Source: Oxyruncus cristatus
Lineage: Eukaryota; Chordata; Aves; Passeriformes; Cotingidae
Assembly: GCA_013399855.1 (NCBI GenBank)
Contig: VXAY01006578.1
Coordinates: forward strand, 645,101-709,100
Direction of reading: 5' to 3'
Length of the DNA: 64,000 nucleotides
In this document: positions 62,689-64,000 of the stretch, piece by piece
Layout of the letters: every line of letters starts with the position of its first letter
Position numbering within the stretch: position 1 is the first letter of the stretch
Program-made: the position numbers and the translations under genes
The notes under the pieces: model-generated
Told to the model about the DNA's origin: nothing
Databases searched by the model: none
The model's input: only the letters and a program-made list of their open reading frames with translations

Positions 62689-63983
62689 TTTTTTAATTTC
62701 TTTCTTCCAGTAAGACTGGAAGATGTGGTAGAAGTTTCCCATCTCCTTTGCTGAGCCTTCCAAAGGAAGCAATGCCAGTGGGACACTCTGAAGGAGAGCC
62801 CTTGCTCTGAGATGCTAGTAAATGCTCTGGCTCATTGCATGAGAATGATGAATCCCAGAATATATAGGTCGCTGTCTCAGCTTTGTCCTTGGCCTGCTGC
62901 ATGCCTTGCTTGGTGATTATCCCGAAGCTTAGTATATTCTGTGTAACAGAGATTTGCGAAGGAAAAAACTCATCTATGTTACCAAGAAAATACAGCTTTT
63001 CCTATCATGGGTGTCAGTACCTTGGGAGAGACAAGCATAGAGGAGTAATCCAGAGATTTAGGGTGATAATGTAGACACAGCTGTTTCTGTGACTTTGGAT
63101 TCACTCATTTCTGTGCCTTGGTTCTCAACCTAGAAGATAATAACTGTGGGGTGGGGGGGTTGATTGTTTGTTTTCTTCTGCTTTTTAATTCTGCAAAGGT
63201 TTTATGTGGCTAAATATGTCAGATATTTTGATAACAAGTGAGACAGAAACCATAAAATACCTGAACTTACACTACATGCCTGCAAATGGAGCTGAAGTTA
63301 AGTCCAGCTCTGACATTTCCAAATGGCTTTTGCACTCTCCGATTTAATGCATATAGTCTTTTCAAAAATAAAAGTGGAATCTAGCATGGTTCACTAAGAG
63401 TACTTCTTTAGAAGCTAGAGGGTGGATTTGCCCCACTTCATATCAAACCATTCATACCAGATGGTTGCAATGTCAATGTAAGGACAAAGTCAATGCAGAT
63501 TTTAGAAAATAGCAGTGTTGTGGAAAAAGTGCTCCCTCTGGTTATTTTGCTGGAGAATTATTTGCTTACAGCAGAAGAGAACTAGGGCAGAGGGCAGTTG
63601 GGTTTACCTGCATTGTTTTCACCATTACAGTCAGGACGAGGGTTGTTTGTCAAACACGGTTTTCTGTTCCCCCCTCCACCCCCCAAGGGCACATGTCCCT
63701 GACACGCTGTGTTAGTTTTCTGAGGACATGAGGGCTCTTTCTCAGGGGCCGTGCATTTTCTGGATGCAGTAGGGAGGGAGAGGACATAGTTTCGTTTCCA
63801 GTATGGGTTTCATTCTTTTATCTGCTACTTCAGCCATGTTGTTTAGGAGCAGAGACCCAAAATGACAGACGTGACTGAGGCAGCTGCTGGAGCCAGCACA
63901 GCCTCCTTCAGAGCCCCCTGATCTGACACAACAGTGCAGCGTGCTGGCAGCCCTGGAGGATTACAGCATCACCGCAGATTTTC
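62689..63983. other. no gene recognised
   Basis: Contains a tempting minus-strand open block at about 62690-62840 (RALLQSVPLALLPLEG...) that lacks a donor, and a G-rich run at 63147-63158. Otherwise unique. Confidence 0.4.
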
Positions 63984-64000
63984 TTTTTTTTTTTTTTTTT
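63984..64000 (+). repeat. poly(T) tract at window end
   Basis: Seventeen T residues run to the edge of the window. It could be the start of a longer low-complexity tract or a minus-strand poly(A) tail. Confidence 0.9.

Noticed and set aside
62690..62840. Minus-strand block with coding-like peptide (RALLQSVPLALLPLEG, then KEMGNFYHIFQSYW) as a further upstream exon of the minus-strand gene
   Set aside because: No GT donor occurs before the frame ends, and its left edge coincides with the end of an old CR1, so it is not a convincing exon.

Overview
This window looks like nuclear DNA from a bird. The main evidence is the repeats. There are nine fragments of CR1, the dominant avian LINE. Several still carry the 3' tail built from an 8-base unit (ATTCTATG or ATTCTGTG). 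There are also two avian ERVL-type long terminal repeats (LTRs). Base composition is AT-rich, the longest simple open frame is only about 150 codons, and nothing resembles bacterial operons, Shine-Dalgarno sites or densely packed genes. Most open frames are chance shadows. Any coding sequence is split into short exons, so gene calls rest on splice sites, phase and peptide character. No database search was possible.

Layout. 0-1.4 kb: two CR1 3' ends and an ERVL-type LTR. 1.4-23 kb: mostly unique AT-rich sequence, one CR1 at 15.1-15.7 kb, a loose cluster of possible plus-strand exons at 9.66-11.24 kb, a GC-rich patch at 13.8-14.1 kb and a G-rich tract at 16.4 kb. 23-28 kb: plus-strand exon candidates surrounding a 250-base CTTT array. 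30.5-38.4 kb: four CR1 fragments, one cut by a 119-base assembly gap. 38-50.8 kb: long unique sequence without a recognisable gene. 50.8-51.3 kb: a young CR1. 55.6-56.2 kb: a complete solo LTR with perfect 5-base target duplications. 57.4-61.8 kb: the best coding evidence, five minus-strand exons that join in one reading phase and end in a stop codon. 62.15-62.69 kb: an old CR1. The window ends in a T tract.

The minus-strand exons encode the last 280 or so residues of a protein I cannot name. Most of it reads as amphipathic and hydrophobic helices. If the plus-strand candidates at 23-28 kb are real, the two genes converge tail to tail across about 30 kb of repeat-bearing intergenic DNA. I found no tRNA, rRNA, CRISPR or bacterial-type mobile element and no previously undescribed system. 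The most useful leads are the unnamed minus-strand gene, the suspicious CR1 assembly gap and the structured CTTT array.
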